DNA of 64,000 nt from Catellatospora paridis (GTDB lineage Bacteria; Actinomycetota; Actinomycetes; Mycobacteriales; Micromonosporaceae): the NCBI RefSeq assembly GCF_009720365.1, contig NZ_ML769315.1, positions 557,571-621,570 of the forward strand, given 5' to 3'. The position numbers were made by a program, and so were the translations under genes. Below are positions 8,460 to 18,522 of this stretch, in pieces. Every line of letters starts with the position of its first letter. Positions within the stretch are counted from its first letter, which is position 1. The notes beneath the pieces are model-generated. The model worked only from the letters and a program-made list of their open reading frames with translations. It had not been told where the DNA came from and made no database searches.

Positions 8460-8989
8460 TGGGGATCATCGTTCGGGCGGAGACGCCCGCCGACTGTGCG
8501 GCCGTCGCCGCGGTACACGTGCGGGCCTGGCAGGTGGCGTACGCCGGAATCGTGCCCGACGACGTCCTGGCCGCACTCGACGTCCCTGCCCGAACAGCCT
8601 GGCGGCTCGACCGGCTGGCCGACCCGGACAGCCTCTTCCACAACCTCGTCGCCCTCGACGGCGCCATGGTCAGCGGTTTCGTCTGCCACGGCCCCTATCG
8701 CGCCCAGGAGCTGGACGGCGGCCCCCTGCAACCGGAGGTCGGCGAGATCCTCGCCATCTACGTGCACCCCGACCACTGGGGCACCGGCACGGGCGACGCT
8801 CTGCTGCTGGCCGCGCTCGACGCGCTACCGCAGTCTGAGGTGCGCCTCTGGGCGCTCGCGGACAACCATCGAGCGCTGCGCTTCTACGCCCGGCACGGGC
8901 TACACCCGGACGGACTTCGCGCCACGTACCGGCCGCACGGCAGCGACGTCGACATCCCCGAGCTGCGCTGCACCCTCCGGCGAGGCTGA
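8459..8989 (+). CDS. GNAT family N-acetyltransferase
   Basis: A 176-residue single-domain GNAT protein. The acetyl-CoA-binding region is the strand EILAIYVHPDHWGTGTG (about 96-112), and motif B lies around ALADNHRALRFYARHG. The substrate cannot be inferred. Its last 90 nt are antisense to the 3' end of the GT87 gene (8900-8989), so the two transcripts must overlap tail to tail. Confidence 0.9.
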   Translation: MGIIVRAETPADCAAVAAVHVRAWQVAYAGIVPDDVLAALDVPARTAWRLDRLADPDSLFHNLVALDGAMVSGFVCHGPYRAQELDGGPLQPEVGEILAIYVHPDHWGTGTGDALLLAALDALPQSEVRLWALADNHRALRFYARHGLHPDGLRATYRPHGSDVDIPELRCTLRRG

Positions 8990-10141
8990 CCCGGCGGGCC
9001 GGGCCGCCAGCGGTGTGCAGCACAGCAGCGCCAGGCACACCCAGACGTACAGGTTCGAGCCGAGCAGCGTGCCGACCCCGCCGACCTCGCCTTCCCACAG
9101 CCAGACCACGCGGCTGGACAGGATCACGTACGACACCCCGGCCAGGCCCAGCAGCGCCCAGCGCCGCCTGCTACCCGGAGCGGACTCCAGACCGCGTTCG
9201 ACCAGCAGCACCAGCGCCGGGATCAGCCACACCAGGTGGTGCACCCAGGTCACCGGACTGATCAGCACCCCGATGATGCCGGTGAAGGCGAGCCCGGCGA
9301 CCTCGTCACCGCGCGCCACCGCCGCCCGGGAACGGACGAACCACACCGCCAGCACGGCCACCACCAGCACCGCCCACAGCGCCTTGCTCGGGTGCCCCGC
9401 CGTCAGCCGGGCGACGACGCCCTGCAGGGACTGGTTCGAGATGAACGACAGCACGCCGACCCGGTCGGTGTCCCACAGCGCGCTGGTCCAGAACTCGCGC
9501 GTGGCGTCCGGCGCGACCACGCCCGCGGCCAGCGTCGCCGCCGCGGCCGTGCCGCTGGCCATCGCCGCCGCCCGCCAGCGCTTGGTGATCAGCAGGTACA
9601 CGATGAAGATGCCCGGGGTCAGCTTGATCGCCGTGGCCAGGCCGATGCCCACCCCGCCCCACTTGCTGCCCTTGCGCGTGAACAGCAGCAGGTCCGCCGC
9701 GACCAGCCCGAGCAGCAGCATGTTGACCTGCCCGAACAGGAAGGTCTCGCGCATCGGCTCGTACACCGCGACCAGGCACAGCGCCACGGCCACCGCGAAC
9801 CACGGCGTCCAGCGCTGGGCCGCGATCACGGGGCCGAGCAGCAGCCGCAGCAGCCACCAGGTCACCAGCGCCGTCGCGGCCGAACTCACCACGATCGCCG
9901 CGGGCCAGGACAGCACCGCCATCGGCAGCATGGTCAGCGCCGCGAACGGCGGGTACGTGAAGCCGTACGTGCTGTTCGGCCGGACGAAGTCGTAGATCTC
10001 GCCACCATCGGTCCAGAACCGGACGGCGCCGTAGTAGACGTTCAGGTCGAAGAAACCGTGCCGCTGCGCGAAAAGCGCGACGAATACCAGCGCCGCGACG
10101 GCCAGTGCCGACACGGTCGCGATCTGCCGTCCACGGCTCAA
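8900..10141 (-). CDS. GT87 (PimE-like) alpha-mannosyltransferase, polytopic
   Basis: A 413-residue membrane protein with about ten hydrophobic segments and the early motif FFDLNVYYGA with its conserved aspartate, as in polyprenyl-phosphomannose-dependent GT87/DUF2029 mannosyltransferases that extend mannolipids or glycans outside the membrane. WVHHLVWLIPAL in the C-terminal half is also typical. AGGAGG (10148-10153) lies 6 nt before a TTG at 10141, which I take as the start; the frame stays open upstream but that part would be very basic and lacks a signal. The acceptor is unknown. It diverges from the acetyltransferase gene at 10189. Confidence 0.85.
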   Translation of the reverse strand: MSRGRQIATVSALAVAALVFVALFAQRHGFFDLNVYYGAVRFWTDGGEIYDFVRPNSTYGFTYPPFAALTMLPMAVLSWPAAIVVSSAATALVTWWLLRLLLGPVIAAQRWTPWFAVAVALCLVAVYEPMRETFLFGQVNMLLLGLVAADLLLFTRKGSKWGGVGIGLATAIKLTPGIFIVYLLITKRWRAAAMASGTAAAATLAAGVVAPDATREFWTSALWDTDRVGVLSFISNQSLQGVVARLTAGHPSKALWAVLVVAVLAVWFVRSRAAVARGDEVAGLAFTGIIGVLISPVTWVHHLVWLIPALVLLVERGLESAPGSRRRWALLGLAGVSYVILSSRVVWLWEGEVGGVGTLLGSNLYVWVCLALLCCTPLAARPAGSASPEGAAQLGDVDVAAVRPVRGAKSVRV

Positions 10142-10188
10142 GCTCGACCTCCTGATCAGTGCCCGGGCGGGCTCGGTACGCTTCGGGC

Positions 10189-10761
10189 GTGGCAGTCGGG
10201 TTCGTCCGACCGGCGCGTCCCGACGACGCCGGCGAGATCGCACGTATCCAATTGGCGACCTGGCGGGTCGCCTATCGCCGGGTGCTGCCCAAACACGTCC
10301 TGGACGAGATCGACGAGGCGTTCCTGGCGTTGCGCTGGGCCGACGCGGTAAACGCGCCCCCCACCGCCCGCCACCGGGTCCTCGTCGCCGTCGAGCAGAA
10401 CGCGGTCGAGCAGGCCGTCCAAGAATACGTGGTGGGTTTCGCGGCCTCCGGTCCCTTCGACGACGGGGCGCTGGCCGCCGATGAGGATCACACCCCGGAG
10501 CGCGAGAACGTGGCGGCCGTCACGGACATGCTGGTCGAGCCCCGCTGGGGCCGGCGCGGCCACGGCAGCCGGCTGCTGGCCGCCAGCGTCGACCTGTGGC
10601 GCGGCGACGGCTTCGACAGCGCCGTGTGCTGGGCCTTCGACGCCGACGCCGCGACCCGCAAGTTCCTCACCTCGGCCGGCTGGGCCCCCGACGGCGCCAC
10701 CCGCGCCCTCGACGTCGACGACCTCCTGGTCCCCCAACTCCGCCTCCACACCACCCTCTGA
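10189..10761 (+). CDS. GNAT family N-acetyltransferase
   Basis: A 190-residue GNAT protein: N-terminal FVRPARPDDAGEIARIQ, CoA-binding segment MLVEPRWGRRGHGSRLLAA (about 117-135), and a C-terminal WAFDADAATRKFLTSAGW motif. The GTG at 10189 is chosen because TACGCT (10177-10182) is 6 nt upstream and no ribosome site is seen. Its 5' end abuts that of the GT87 gene, so the two promoters lie within about 50 bp. The substrate is unknown. Confidence 0.88.
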   Translation: MAVGFVRPARPDDAGEIARIQLATWRVAYRRVLPKHVLDEIDEAFLALRWADAVNAPPTARHRVLVAVEQNAVEQAVQEYVVGFAASGPFDDGALAADEDHTPERENVAAVTDMLVEPRWGRRGHGSRLLAASVDLWRGDGFDSAVCWAFDADAATRKFLTSAGWAPDGATRALDVDDLLVPQLRLHTTL

Positions 10762-10784
10762 CCGCCACCCGGCGCCACGGCGCC

Positions 10785-10848
10785 GCGTTGATCATGAACT
10801 TATGGCACGGCTCGACGGTGTGTCCCAGCCACAACTTCATGATCACCA
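10785..10848. repeat. Long intergenic palindrome, family A copy 2
   Basis: GTTGATCATGAACTTATGG (10787-10805) faces CCACAACTTCATGATCA (10829-10845) across a short loop. The whole unit is the reverse complement of copy 3 at 11821-11881 with few mismatches. It lies just past the stop of the acetyltransferase gene. Confidence 0.85.
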
Positions 10849-10872
10849 CCCGACCCGACCCGCGCGCATGAT

Positions 10873-10951
10873 CGCGACGATCTTGCGCGAACTGTTGCCG
10901 ATACGCCCGGATTGAGCGTGTCATACCCACAGTTCAAGCAAGATCGTCGCG
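10873..10951. terminator. Long palindrome, family F (possible convergent terminator)
   Basis: A 23-bp arm beginning CGCGACGATCTTGC at 10873-10895 pairs with 10929-10951 with two mismatches; about 33 nt lie between. It stands in the convergent spacer between the acetyltransferase and dapB, 28 nt past the dapB stop, so it could end both transcripts. There is no U-tract. Confidence 0.6.
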
Positions 10952-10978
10952 GGCGGGCGGGTGGGTGGGTGAGGTGGG

Positions 10979-11743
<765 letters not shown>

Positions 11744-11820
11744 CTAGCCGATCAGACCGCCCTCAGCGCGACGACCACGCACTTTTGGGAACACACCGCG
11801 CAGCCTGCCCCGACCGCCTA

Positions 11821-11881
11821 AACGATCATGAAGTTGTGGCCACGACACGCCGTCGAACCGTGCCATAAGTTCATGATCAAC
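11821..11881. repeat. Long intergenic palindrome, family A copy 3
   Basis: CGATCATGAAGTTGTGG (11823-11839) faces CCATAAGTTCATGATCAA (11863-11880). It begins 12 nt past the M16 peptidase stop (11893, minus strand) and is inverted relative to copy 2, so dapB and the family F palindrome are bracketed by two opposed copies. Confidence 0.85.
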
Positions 11882-11892
11882 CCACAAAGGGG

Positions 11893-13362
11893 TCAGAGCT
11901 GGAAGGCGGAATCGTCGAAGGGGCCTACTACGGCTAGGGACATGGGGGCGGTGAGGACCTTGGCGGCGATGTGGTTGACCTCGTCGAGGGTGACGGACTC
12001 GATGCGGCGGAGGAGTTCGTCGACGGACATGAGGTCGCCGTGCAGGAGTTCGCCCTTGCCGAGGCGGCTCATCCGGGAGCCGGTGTCCTCCAGGCCGAGC
12101 ACGAGGGAGCCCTTGAGCATGCCCTTGCCGCGGCGCAGTTCCTCGGCGGTGATGCCGTGTGCGGCGGTGTCGGACAGCTCCTGGCGGATCAGGGCGAGGA
12201 CCTCGTCGGCCTTGGCGGGGGCGCAGCCGGCGTACACCGCGAAGCTGCCGGTCTCGGCGTACTGCGAGGTGTAGGAGTAGACCGAGTACGCCAGCCCGCG
12301 CTTCTCGCGGACCTGCTGGAACAGGCGGCTGGACATGCCGCCGCCGAGCACGTTGTTGAGCACCCCGAGCGCGAACCGGCGCTCGTCGTGGCGGTGCAGG
12401 GCCGGGCCGCCGAGCACCAGGTGGGCCTGCTCGGTGTCGTCGGGGCGCACCAGCGTGGCCGGCGGGCGGTGCTTGACCCGCGAGTGCGGCGAGCGGGTGG
12501 GCTCGGGCGAGGCAGGCAGGGCGTCACCGAGCGGGGTGCCCGCGAACGCCTCGCGTACCTGCTTGACCACGGTCGCGTGGTCGAGGTTGCCCGCGGCGGC
12601 GATCACGATGACCGGCGGGGTGTACCGCCGCCGGTAGAAGCTGTTGATCTGCTTGCGGGTCATCGGCGTGATGGTCTCGACGGTGCCCGAGATCAGCCGG
12701 CCCAGCGGGTGGTCGCCGTAGAGGACCTCGGCGTGCAGGTCGTGCACCTCGTCGCCGGGCTCGTCGGCGTGCATGGCGATCTCTTCGAGGATCACCCCGC
12801 GCTCGGTCTCGACGTCGGCCTCGGCCAGCACCGAGTCGGCGACCGCGTCGCACATGACGTCGATGGCCAGCGGCAGGTCCTCGTCGAGCACCCGCGCGTA
12901 GTAGCAGGTGTACTCCTTGGCGGTGTACGCGTTGGTCTCCCCGCCGACGGCCTCGATCTGCGCGGAGATGTCCAGCGCGGACCGCTTGCGGGTGCCCTTG
13001 AACAGCAGGTGCTCCAGGAAGTGCGAAGCCCCGCCGAGCTGCGGCGCCTCGTCGCGCGAGCCCACCCCGACCCAGATGCCGAAGGTCACGCTGCGCATCG
13101 CGGGCACAGCCTCGGTCAGGATCCGCATGCCGTTGGGCAGCACGGTACGCCGCACCGTCCCGCCGAGCGGGTCGCTGTCGAGAACCCGGGTCGTCGCCCG
13201 CGCACCGTTCCCGGGACGGACCGCGGGTGCGGCGGAGGCGGCACGCGCTCGGCTGCTCCCCTGGCCGCTCGTCGGGCCGGAGGCGGCACCGGCCTGCTCG
13301 GCGCGGCGGGCTCCGGTGGGCTGCGGCATGGACTCGCCGCCGGTGGTGGATGCAGCAGACAT
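11893..13362 (-). CDS. M16 family zinc metallopeptidase (PepR/MPP-beta-like)
   Basis: The protein (489 aa from the chosen ATG) has the inverted zinc motif HFLEH and, 76 residues after its last histidine, the third ligand glutamate in ILEEIAMHADEP, exactly the M16B spacing. A second, inactive M16 domain follows. The first ~60 residues are Ala/Gly/Ser-rich and probably disordered. A GTG three codons upstream is an alternative start; GAGGAA lies 11 nt before the ATG. It follows pnp as in most actinobacteria, but a hairpin between them suggests separate transcription. Confidence 0.92.
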   Translation of the reverse strand: MSAASTTGGESMPQPTGARRAEQAGAASGPTSGQGSSRARAASAAPAVRPGNGARATTRVLDSDPLGGTVRRTVLPNGMRILTEAVPAMRSVTFGIWVGVGSRDEAPQLGGASHFLEHLLFKGTRKRSALDISAQIEAVGGETNAYTAKEYTCYYARVLDEDLPLAIDVMCDAVADSVLAEADVETERGVILEEIAMHADEPGDEVHDLHAEVLYGDHPLGRLISGTVETITPMTRKQINSFYRRRYTPPVIVIAAAGNLDHATVVKQVREAFAGTPLGDALPASPEPTRSPHSRVKHRPPATLVRPDDTEQAHLVLGGPALHRHDERRFALGVLNNVLGGGMSSRLFQQVREKRGLAYSVYSYTSQYAETGSFAVYAGCAPAKADEVLALIRQELSDTAAHGITAEELRRGKGMLKGSLVLGLEDTGSRMSRLGKGELLHGDLMSVDELLRRIESVTLDEVNHIAAKVLTAPMSLAVVGPFDDSAFQL

Positions 13363-13404
13363 GGGCGGCACGGTTCCTCAGCGCGGGTAATCGCGGGTAA
13401 TGGG

Positions 13405-13444
13405 CACAGCCCGCGCGGAAGGAGGTCCTTCCCCGCGGGCTGTG
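13405..13444 (-). terminator. Hairpin terminator after pnp
   Basis: CACAGCCCGCG and CGCGGGCTGTG form an 11-bp stem closed further by AAGGAGGTCCTT. It lies 33 nt past the pnp stop and before the M16 peptidase start. There is no clear U-tract, which is usual in GC-rich actinomycetes. Confidence 0.75.
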
Positions 13445-13476
13445 TTCTAGCTGTTCTGGCTGGTCACCGACGGGTG

Positions 13477-15807
13477 TCAGTCGCGGCGCTGGGTGCGCCG
13501 GCGCTCGCCGCCGCCCTCACCGCTGCGGGCCGGCCGGTCGCCGCCCTCGCGGCGCGGGCCGCGGTCGCCGCCGCGGTCGCCACCCCGGTCACCCTCGCGG
13601 GGGGCCGGCTTGTCGCTGACGATCGGGTTGCCGTCGGGGCCGATCTTGTCCAGGTAGACCTTGCCGCGCGCGTCGATGTCGGCGATGACGACCTCGACCT
13701 TGTCGCCGACGTTGAGGAAGTCCTCGACGCGGTCGACCCGCTTGCCGTCGCCCACCTTGGAGATGTGCAGCAGGCCGTCGCGGCCCGGGGTCAGCGAGAC
13801 GAAGGCGCCGAACGCCGCCGTCTTCACCACGGTGCCCAGGAAGCGGTCGCCCACCTTCGGCATGGTCGGGTTCGCGATGGCGTTGATCCGGTCCACGGCG
13901 GCCTGCGCCGACGGGCCGTTGGTCGCGCCGACGTAGATCGTGCCGTCGTCCTCGATGGAGATCTCGGCGCCGGTCTCGTCCTGGATCGCGTTGATGGTCT
14001 GGCCCTTGGGCCCGATCACCATGCCGATCTTGTCGACGGGGATCTTGACCGAGGTCACCCGCGGGGCGTACTCGCTCATCTCACCCGGGGCGGCGATGGC
14101 CGCGGCCATCACACCCAGGATGGTCTGGCGCGCCTCGTGGGCCTGCTGCAGCGCGGCGGCCAGCACGTCCGACGGGATGCCGTCGAGCTTGGTGTCCAGC
14201 TGCAGGGCGGTCACGAAGTCCGGCGTGCCGGCGACCTTGAAGTCCATGTCGCCGAACGCGTCCTCGGCACCGAGGATGTCGGTCAGCGTCACGTACTGGG
14301 TCTTGCCGTCCACCTCGTCGGAGATGAGGCCCATGGCGATACCGGCGACGGGGGCCTTCAGCGGCACACCGGCGCTCAGCAGCGACATGGTCGACGCGCA
14401 GACCGAACCCATCGAGGTCGAGCCGTTGGAGCTCAGCGCCTCCGACACCTGCCGGATGGCGTACGGGAACTCCTCGCGCGCCGGCAGCACCGGGATGAGG
14501 GCCCGCTCCGCCAGCGCGCCGTGGCCGATCTCGCGGCGCTTCGGCGAGCCGACCCGGCCGGTCTCACCGGTCGAGTACGGCGGGAAGTTGTAGTTGTGCA
14601 TGTAGCGCTTGGTCTTCTCCGGCGAGAGAGTGTCCAGCGCCTGCTCCATGCGCAGCATGTTCAGCGTGGTGACGCCGAGGATCTGGGTCTCGCCCCGCTC
14701 GAACAGCGCCGAGCCGTGCACCCGCGGCAGCACCTGCACCTCGGCGGTGAGCTGGCGGATGTCCCGCAGCCCACGGCCGTCCATGCGGACGCCGTCACGC
14801 AGCACGCGGTTGCGCACCTCGGACTTGGTCACCGACCGGAAAGCGGCCGAGACCTCCTTCTCGCGCCCCTCGAACTGCGGCGCGACCTGGCCGACGACCT
14901 TCTCCTTGACCAGGTCGAGGGCCTCTTCGCGATCGGCCTTACCGGCGATCTTGAGAGCCTCGCTGAGCTCGGTGCCCGCCGCCGCCTTCACGGCCGCGTA
15001 CACGTCGTCCTGGTAGTCCAGGAACACCGGGAACTCGGTCACCGGCTTCGCGGCGACCGCGGCCAGCTCGCTCTGCGCGCGGCACAGCTCGCGGATGGCG
15101 ACCTTGGCGGCCTCCAGGCCACCGGCCACGATCTCCTCGGTCGGCGCCTGCGCGCCGTCCGCGACCAGCTTGAGGGTGTTCGCGGTGGCCTCGGCCTCGA
15201 CCATCATGACGGCGACGTCGCCGTCCTCCAGAGCACGACCGGCCACCACCATGTCGAAGGTGGCTCGCGCGAGCTCGGAGTGGGTCGGGAACGCCACCCA
15301 CTGGCCGTCGATGTGCGCCACGCGGGTGGCGCCGATCGGGCCGCTGAACGGCAGGCCGGACAGCTTGGTCGACATGCTGGCCGCGTTGATCGCGACCACG
15401 TCGTACGGGTGCTCCGGGTCGAGCGCGAGGACCGTCTCGACGACCTGGACCTCGTTGCGCAGGCCCTTCACGAACGACGGCCGCAGCGGCCGGTCGATGA
15501 GACGGCAGGTGAGGATGGCGTCCTCGCTGGGACGTCCCTCACGGCGGAAGAACGAACCCGGGATGCGGCCGGTGGCGTACATCCGCTCTTCGACGTCCAC
15601 CGTCAGCGGGAAGAAGTCGAACTGGTCCTTGGGCTGCTTGCCCGCGGTGGTCGCGGAGAGGACCACCGTGTCGCCCAGCTGGGCAGTGACGGAGCCGGCG
15701 GCCTGTCGGGCCAGCCGTCCGGTCGAGAAGACGACCTCACGGGTACCGAAGGACCCGTTGTCGATCACTGCTTTGCTGGTCTGTTCGCCGAGATTGTGCT
15801 CGGTCAT
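13477..15807 (-). CDS. pnp: Polynucleotide phosphorylase / guanosine pentaphosphate synthase
   Basis: PNPase degrades RNA 3'-5' with phosphate; the actinobacterial enzyme can also make (p)ppGpp-type nucleotides. The 776-residue protein has two RNase PH cores, a KH domain at about 586-652 with the GxxG loop IGPKGQ, an S1 domain at about 653-730 ([21 protein letters not shown]), and an Arg/Gly/Asp-rich tail of about 46 residues that is probably disordered. GAAGGAG lies about 10 nt before the ATG. It is downstream of rpsO, the classic pairing. Confidence 0.97.
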   Translation of the reverse strand: MTEHNLGEQTSKAVIDNGSFGTREVVFSTGRLARQAAGSVTAQLGDTVVLSATTAGKQPKDQFDFFPLTVDVEERMYATGRIPGSFFRREGRPSEDAILTCRLIDRPLRPSFVKGLRNEVQVVETVLALDPEHPYDVVAINAASMSTKLSGLPFSGPIGATRVAHIDGQWVAFPTHSELARATFDMVVAGRALEDGDVAVMMVEAEATANTLKLVADGAQAPTEEIVAGGLEAAKVAIRELCRAQSELAAVAAKPVTEFPVFLDYQDDVYAAVKAAAGTELSEALKIAGKADREEALDLVKEKVVGQVAPQFEGREKEVSAAFRSVTKSEVRNRVLRDGVRMDGRGLRDIRQLTAEVQVLPRVHGSALFERGETQILGVTTLNMLRMEQALDTLSPEKTKRYMHNYNFPPYSTGETGRVGSPKRREIGHGALAERALIPVLPAREEFPYAIRQVSEALSSNGSTSMGSVCASTMSLLSAGVPLKAPVAGIAMGLISDEVDGKTQYVTLTDILGAEDAFGDMDFKVAGTPDFVTALQLDTKLDGIPSDVLAAALQQAHEARQTILGVMAAAIAAPGEMSEYAPRVTSVKIPVDKIGMVIGPKGQTINAIQDETGAEISIEDDGTIYVGATNGPSAQAAVDRINAIANPTMPKVGDRFLGTVVKTAAFGAFVSLTPGRDGLLHISKVGDGKRVDRVEDFLNVGDKVEVVIADIDARGKVYLDKIGPDGNPIVSDKPAPREGDRGGDRGGDRGPRREGGDRPARSGEGGGERRRTQRRD

Positions 15808-16008
15808 GAAGCTGTGTGCTCCTTCTGTCGCGGCACGTGCCGCCCGTTGCCGGGTAGGACAGTCGGTCTTCGATCGAAGCGCCCGGAGCTCGCTCCGGAC
15901 ACCACTACCGAGGACCGACCCAAACCGGCTGGCCTGGGTGTGTTGCTTGCGCCAGGCCCGGTGTTTCTTCCCGACGGCGGGTGCGTGCCAAAGTGTGGTT
16001 CAAACATC

Positions 16009-16034
16009 GGGGGAGCGACTGGCGCCGCTCCCCC
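16009..16034 (-). terminator. Hairpin between rpsO and pnp
   Basis: GGGGGAGCG and CGCTCCCCC form a perfect 9-bp stem with an 8-nt loop, 8 nt past the rpsO stop. In other bacteria this spacer holds an attenuating terminator and RNase III/E processing site that controls pnp; the same role is plausible here. Confidence 0.7.
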
Positions 16035-16041
16035 GTCAGAA

Positions 16042-16311
16042 CTATCGGCGCAGGCCGAGGCGCTCGATGAGCGCACGGTAGCGGGCGATGTCCGACTTCT
16101 GCAGGTAGGCCAGCAGCCGCTTGCGGCGGCCGACCAGCAGCAGCAGACCACGACGGCTGTGGTGGTCGTGCTTGTGCACCTTCAGGTGCTCGGTCAGGTC
16201 CTGGATCCGCTTGGTGAGCACCGCCACCTGGACCTCCGGCGAACCGGTGTCACCTTCGACGACGGCGTAATCCGCCATGATCTGGGTCTTGACTTCAGCG
16301 TCGAGCGCCAT
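16042..16311 (-). CDS. rpsO: 30S ribosomal protein S15 (uS15)
   Basis: S15 binds the central domain of 16S rRNA and nucleates the platform of the small subunit. The 89-residue sequence is a full match to the family layout, with the invariant [20 protein letters not shown] and [24 protein letters not shown] blocks. AGGGAG (16315-16320) precedes the ATG by 3 nt. It is followed by the pnp leader. Confidence 0.98.
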   Translation of the reverse strand: MALDAEVKTQIMADYAVVEGDTGSPEVQVAVLTKRIQDLTEHLKVHKHDHHSRRGLLLLVGRRKRLLAYLQKSDIARYRALIERLGLRR

Positions 16312-16553
16312 GGTCTCCCTAACTGGTGAGTCTTTGCCACCCGATATCCCGCGGCGTCGTGCAGGCATACCGGGCCGACACCGGTGACCCGGTGTCCCTT
16401 CCAGGCTACCAGCCGGTGAGATACCACCCCGCCGGGATACGCAAACTACGCGTACCCCGCGCCGTCGCCCCCGCGCCCAAGATCGATGCTTGGTGTCACG
16501 ATCTGCGGTCCGACCGGCAAACCGACACCAACCGCCGATCATGAAGCTCGGCC

Positions 16554-17492
16554 CTACGGCTTCGGCACGCCCAGCACGGCTCGCGTGCGGGCCACGTCGT
16601 CCTCGATGGCCTCGACCAAGGACGCGATCCCGTCGAACTTGAGGGTCGGACGCAGGTGGCTGACGAAGTCCAGGGCCAGGCGCTCGCCGTAGAGGTCGCC
16701 GGAGAAGTCGAGCACGTACGCCTCGACCCGCCGGTCCTGTCCCGCGAACGTGGGGTTCGTCCCGATCGACACCGCCGCGGGCAGCCGCTCGTTGCCGCGG
16801 ACCAGCCAGGCGGCGTACACCCCGTCGGCGGGCACCGCCGCGTACTTGGCCACCATCAGGTTGGCGGTCGGGAAGCCGATCTCCCGGCCGCGCTGGTCGC
16901 CGCGCACGACGACGCCTTCGAGCCGGTGCGGGCGGCCCAGCACCGCCGCGGCCGCCTCCACCTCACCGGCGTCCACGCAGGCCCGCACGTACGTCGAGGA
17001 GTAGACGGTGCCGTCGCCGGTGACCAGCGGGGCGGACTCGACCGCGAAGCCGAACGTTCGGCCCAGCTTCGCCAGCAGCTCCACGTCGCCGGCGGCCCGG
17101 TGCCCGAACCGGAAGTTCTCCCCCACCACGACCAGCGCCGCGTGCAGGTGCTCGACGAGCACGTCGTGCACGAACCGGTCGGCGTCGAGCTTGGAGAAGT
17201 CGAGCGTGAACGGCTGCACGCACAGCACGTCGACGCCCAGCCCTTCCAGCAGTTCGGCCTTGCGCTGCGGGGAGGTGAGCATCGCCGGGTGCGAGCCGGG
17301 GCGCACCACCTCGGACGGGTGCGGGTCGAAGGTCAGCACCACGGCGGGCAGGCCCAGCTCGCGGGCGCGCTTCACGGCGTGACCGATGGTCTGCTGGTGG
17401 CCGGTGTGCACCCCGTCGAAGACGCCGATGGTGACGACCGCGCGGCCCCAGCCGCCCGGCGCCGCGTCGTACCCCCGCCAACGCTGCATCAC
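16554..17492 (-). CDS. ribF: Bifunctional riboflavin kinase / FAD synthetase
   Basis: RibF phosphorylates riboflavin to FMN and adenylylates FMN to FAD. The N-terminal nucleotidyltransferase motif [10 protein letters not shown] is at residues 23-32, and [10 protein letters not shown] follows. The C-terminal riboflavin-kinase domain has [16 protein letters not shown] (about 195-212). Size (312 aa) is normal. The GTG at 17492 overlaps the truB stop; the next codon is an ATG and is equally possible. It is coupled to truB, the usual actinobacterial order. Confidence 0.96.
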   Translation of the reverse strand: MMQRWRGYDAAPGGWGRAVVTIGVFDGVHTGHQQTIGHAVKRARELGLPAVVLTFDPHPSEVVRPGSHPAMLTSPQRKAELLEGLGVDVLCVQPFTLDFSKLDADRFVHDVLVEHLHAALVVVGENFRFGHRAAGDVELLAKLGRTFGFAVESAPLVTGDGTVYSSTYVRACVDAGEVEAAAAVLGRPHRLEGVVVRGDQRGREIGFPTANLMVAKYAAVPADGVYAAWLVRGNERLPAAVSIGTNPTFAGQDRRVEAYVLDFSGDLYGERLALDFVSHLRPTLKFDGIASLVEAIEDDVARTRAVLGVPKP

Positions 17493-18397
17493 TGCTCGCC
17501 TCCCACCAGGACGATCTCCGCCTTGGCCCGGCCGCCGCGCTCGGACATGACGGCCAGCGCGGCCCCGTCCGGGCCCACCACACCGTACGGCCCGGCCTGG
17601 CCGACCGCGGGCAGCGGCCCGCCGTGCGACACGATCTTCGCGGCGTCCGCGTCGACCGCGCGCACCGGCATGGCGCGGCCCAGGGCCTGCGCCAGCGGCA
17701 GCGCCACCGGGTCGGCGAGCTCCGCGAGCTGTTCCAGGGTGTACGCCTCGGCGAGGGTGAACCCGCCCACGGCGGTGCGCCGCAGCGCGGTGAGGTGACC
17801 GCCGACACCGAACCCGGCGCCCAGATCACGGGCGATGGCCCGGATGTAGGTGCCCGACGAGCAGGCCACTTCCACGGCGACGTCGACCACGTCGTCGGTC
17901 CGGGTGATCTCGGACACGTCGATCCGGGAGATCGTCACCCGGCGCGCGGGCAGCTCGACCTGCTCGCCCTGGCGCACCCGGTGGTAGGAGCGCACCCCGT
18001 TCACCTTGATCGCGCTGACCGCGGACGGCACCTGGTCGACCTCGCCGGTCATCCCGGCCAGCCCGGCCCGGATCTGCTCGTCGGTGACGTGCCCGGCGGG
18101 CGTGGTGGCGGTGACGTCGCCCTCGGCGTCGTCGGTGACCGTGACCTGGCCCAGCCGGATGACCCCGCGGTAGACCTTGGCCGTGCCCACGACGTACGTG
18201 AGCAGCCGGGTGGCCCGCCCGACGCCGAGCACGAGCACCCCGGTCGCCATCGGGTCCAGCGTGCCGCCGTGGCCCACCTTGCGGGTGCCCGCGATCCGGC
18301 GCACCCGGGCCACGACGTCGTGCGATGTCATGCCGCCGGCCTTGTCGACCACGATGAGCCCGTCGGTCACCGGGTGCTCGTTCTTCCTGCTGCTCAC
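17489..18397 (-). CDS. truB: tRNA pseudouridine-55 synthase
   Basis: TruB makes pseudouridine 55 in the T-loop of tRNAs. The catalytic aspartate is D48 in GHGGTLDPMATGVL, and the family block VDKAGGMTSHDVV lies just before. The GTG at 18397 is preceded by AGGAG with 5-nt spacing; the frame is open further upstream but runs antisense-like through low-quality sequence. Length is 302 aa. It overlaps ribF by 4 nt and lies about 125 nt from the MATE gene. Confidence 0.95.
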   Translation of the reverse strand: MSSRKNEHPVTDGLIVVDKAGGMTSHDVVARVRRIAGTRKVGHGGTLDPMATGVLVLGVGRATRLLTYVVGTAKVYRGVIRLGQVTVTDDAEGDVTATTPAGHVTDEQIRAGLAGMTGEVDQVPSAVSAIKVNGVRSYHRVRQGEQVELPARRVTISRIDVSEITRTDDVVDVAVEVACSSGTYIRAIARDLGAGFGVGGHLTALRRTAVGGFTLAEAYTLEQLAELADPVALPLAQALGRAMPVRAVDADAAKIVSHGGPLPAVGQAGPYGVVGPDGAALAVMSERGGRAKAEIVLVGGEQ

Positions 18398-18522
18398 GCT
18401 TCTCCTCGTTGCGCTCACCGTCGCGAGGGCCCGGCCGCGCCGGGCGCGCCGACGGGCCGCGACCCGCGCCGGTCCGGCTGCGCCGATGTGCGGCGCGTCC
18501 GCACCTGATCGGCCCGTCCAGC

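Noticed and set aside
11971..16329. Very long plus-strand open frame opposite the M16 peptidase and pnp
   Set aside because: It is antisense to clear, complete genes, has Ala/Arg/Gly/His-rich shadow composition and no domain; it results from high GC content.
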